A DNA stretch of 64,000 bases from contig NZ_ML133525.1 of NCBI RefSeq assembly GCF_003985145.1, positions 1 to 64,000 of the forward strand. The letters run 5' to 3'. Both the position numbers and the translations under genes were made by a program. Positions 63,287-64,000 of the stretch are shown piece by piece. The stretch's first letter is position 1. Each line of letters begins with the position of its first letter. Origin of the DNA: Rhizobium anhuiense. Lineage in GTDB: Bacteria; Pseudomonadota; Alphaproteobacteria; Rhizobiales; Rhizobiaceae. The notes under the pieces were generated by a model, which ran no database searches, was not told the DNA's origin, and saw only the letters and a list, made by a program, of their open reading frames with translations.

Positions 63287-63305
63287 AAAAAAGTGGACCT
63301 TTTTT
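63287..63305. repeat. Inverted repeat upstream of the LysR gene
   Basis: AAAAAAG-TGGAC-CTTTTTT, perfect seven-base arms, between the divergent LysR and the gene at 63424. Together with TTTAGAGCATG at 63250 it recalls a degenerate copy of an interspersed rhizobial repeat, from memory only. GGCC-N9-GGCC at 63269-63285 adds a second small palindrome. Confidence 0.4.
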
Positions 63306-63423
63306 GGTGTTTTTCCAAAATGGCGCAGGCTTTGCGCGCCCACTTAAACTTTCTGAAACGTCATTTCCTTAGCGTTCTCAGCACTAGTCCTGCGTTGGAG
63401 TTTCAGATGGCGGAGCAGTTGGC

Positions 63424-64000
63424 GTGAAGGCCTTACTGCGCATCTTCCGGCCCTCCCGGAAATTGGCAATCATCATCGGTGGAGTCGCTCTTCTGGCGGG
63501 CGTTTCCGGCGGTGCGGCAGTCTATGTCGGCAAAGACAGGCTGATCGGCGCCGCTGGTGGCGGCTACGGGCTCGAATGCAGCGACGTCAACCTGGTGACG
63601 ATCCGCAAGCAGAACCACGTCTGGGTGCGCAAATACATCAAGACCGAACCGACCGACGGGATGACGCGCGTCAGGACCGCGCTTCGTGTCGCCCAGGCCG
63701 TTTATGCCGCGCAGAAGCCGGATCTGGTGCAGGTGGTGGTGCTCGACGAGAACGGCCCGACGTTGCGTGCCGACATTCGCGGCCGGGCGATTGGCGCCGA
63801 TGTCGTCTATATCCCGCATCCCGATCAGACCGTTCCAGGCCTTAACGACAAGTCCTATACGGCGCGCTATTATGACGGCAAGGCCAGCGAAAACGGGCTG
63901 TTCTTCGGCGAGCGCATAGACATGCCGTCCGAGGAGGTCGCCATGATCAGCGCCGCCTTCAAGGACCCCGAGGATTGCGTCGATCCGGTCGCGGTCGGCT
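63424..64000 (+). CDS. Unrecognised membrane-anchored protein, 3'-truncated by the window
   Basis: The frame opens with GTG 63424 (GGAG lies 8 bases upstream) and runs off the right edge after about 192 residues. An N-terminal helix (LAIIIGGVALLAGVSGGAAVYV, residues 14-35) would anchor or export it. The rest is soluble, with GYGLECSDVNLVTIRKQNHVWVRKYIK and RTALRVAQAVYAAQKPDLVQVVVLDENG segments and tyrosine-rich TARYYDGKASENGLFFGERI. I do not recognise the family. It looks like a conserved rhizobial protein by codon use. It is divergent from the LysR gene. Confidence 0.7.
   Translation, partial: MKALLRIFRPSRKLAIIIGGVALLAGVSGGAAVYVGKDRLIGAAGGGYGLECSDVNLVTIRKQNHVWVRKYIKTEPTDGMTRVRTALRVAQAVYAAQKPDLVQVVVLDENGPTLRADIRGRAIGADVVYIPHPDQTVPGLNDKSYTARYYDGKASENGLFFGERIDMPSEEVAMISAAFKDPEDCVDPVAVG

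Overview
The window reads as a piece of an alphaproteobacterial, almost certainly Rhizobium-type (R. leguminosarum/R. etli group), chromosome or large replicon. This rests on the high GC content with strongly GC-biased third positions, the recognisable rhizobial smoCEFGK-mtlK polyol operon, exoD, many sugar ABC transporters with their own regulators, and short GC-rich palindromes between genes. I see no rRNA, tRNA, insertion sequence, phage gene, integrase or CRISPR array. The content is mostly catabolic, with a few housekeeping genes (nth, tal, an Ada-type methyltransferase).

Layout. (1) 1-11.4 kb: the end of one sugar ABC ATPase, then a divergent locus. The minus arm is a Gfo/Idh/MocA oxidoreductase, a LacI regulator and a GH2 glycosidase. 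The plus arm is a complete ABC importer plus a ThuA-like protein. (2) 10.5-14.8 kb: a minus operon of a PhyH-type dioxygenase, an SDR and an SMP-30/gluconolactonase, divergent from a LacI regulator. (3) 14.8-16.5 kb: a class III nucleotidyl cyclase and a DoxX protein. (4) 16.6-23.9 kb: dgoD and a GntR regulator, divergent from an AraFGH-like importer, an aldose epimerase-like protein and an SDR. This looks like an oxidative galactose/arabinose-type route. (5) 24-29.8 kb: an OsmC protein, then a TetR/membrane-fusion/RND efflux operon behind a perfect 14-bp inverted repeat. (6) 29.9-33.7 kb: a GH20 hexosaminidase, a ROK kinase and ExoD. (7) 33.9-43.1 kb: smoC-smoEFGK-mtlK, a HAD hydrolase and an FGGY kinase, closed by a convergent RpiR regulator. 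(8) 44.2-49.3 kb: an EI24/CysZ-like membrane protein, a VOC protein divergent from a TetR, nth, a DUF2244 protein, an AraC-MGMT fusion and a SorC-type regulator. (9) 49.7-56.5 kb: tal, small membrane and hypothetical proteins, an OmpR/EnvZ-type two-component pair, a DUF3313-like lipoprotein and a DUF1328 peptide. (10) 56.7-64 kb: a ydcSTUV-patD polyamine/GABA operon with a divergent-side LysR regulator, and the start of an unrecognised membrane-anchored protein cut by the window end.

Recurring themes. In all four complete ABC operons whose binding-protein gene comes first, a GC-rich hairpin sits directly after that gene. Three of these have T-tracts; the fourth is a rhizobial-type palindrome. 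This arrangement should favour the binding protein over the permeases. Several regulators sit beside inverted repeats that look like their operators: GntR at 18642-18678, SmoC at 34832-34970, TetR at 24689-24724 and TetR at 45389-45435. The OmpR-type regulator has decameric repeats upstream, and related sequence lies upstream of the neighbouring lipoprotein gene.

Nothing here is convincingly a wholly new system. The least characterised pieces are the ThuA/Gfo-Idh/GH2 module, the PhyH-SDR-lactonase operon, the two-component/DUF3313 set and the SorC regulator whose C-terminus is encoded by a palindromic repeat. All homology statements come from reading the sequences and remembering families; no search was run.
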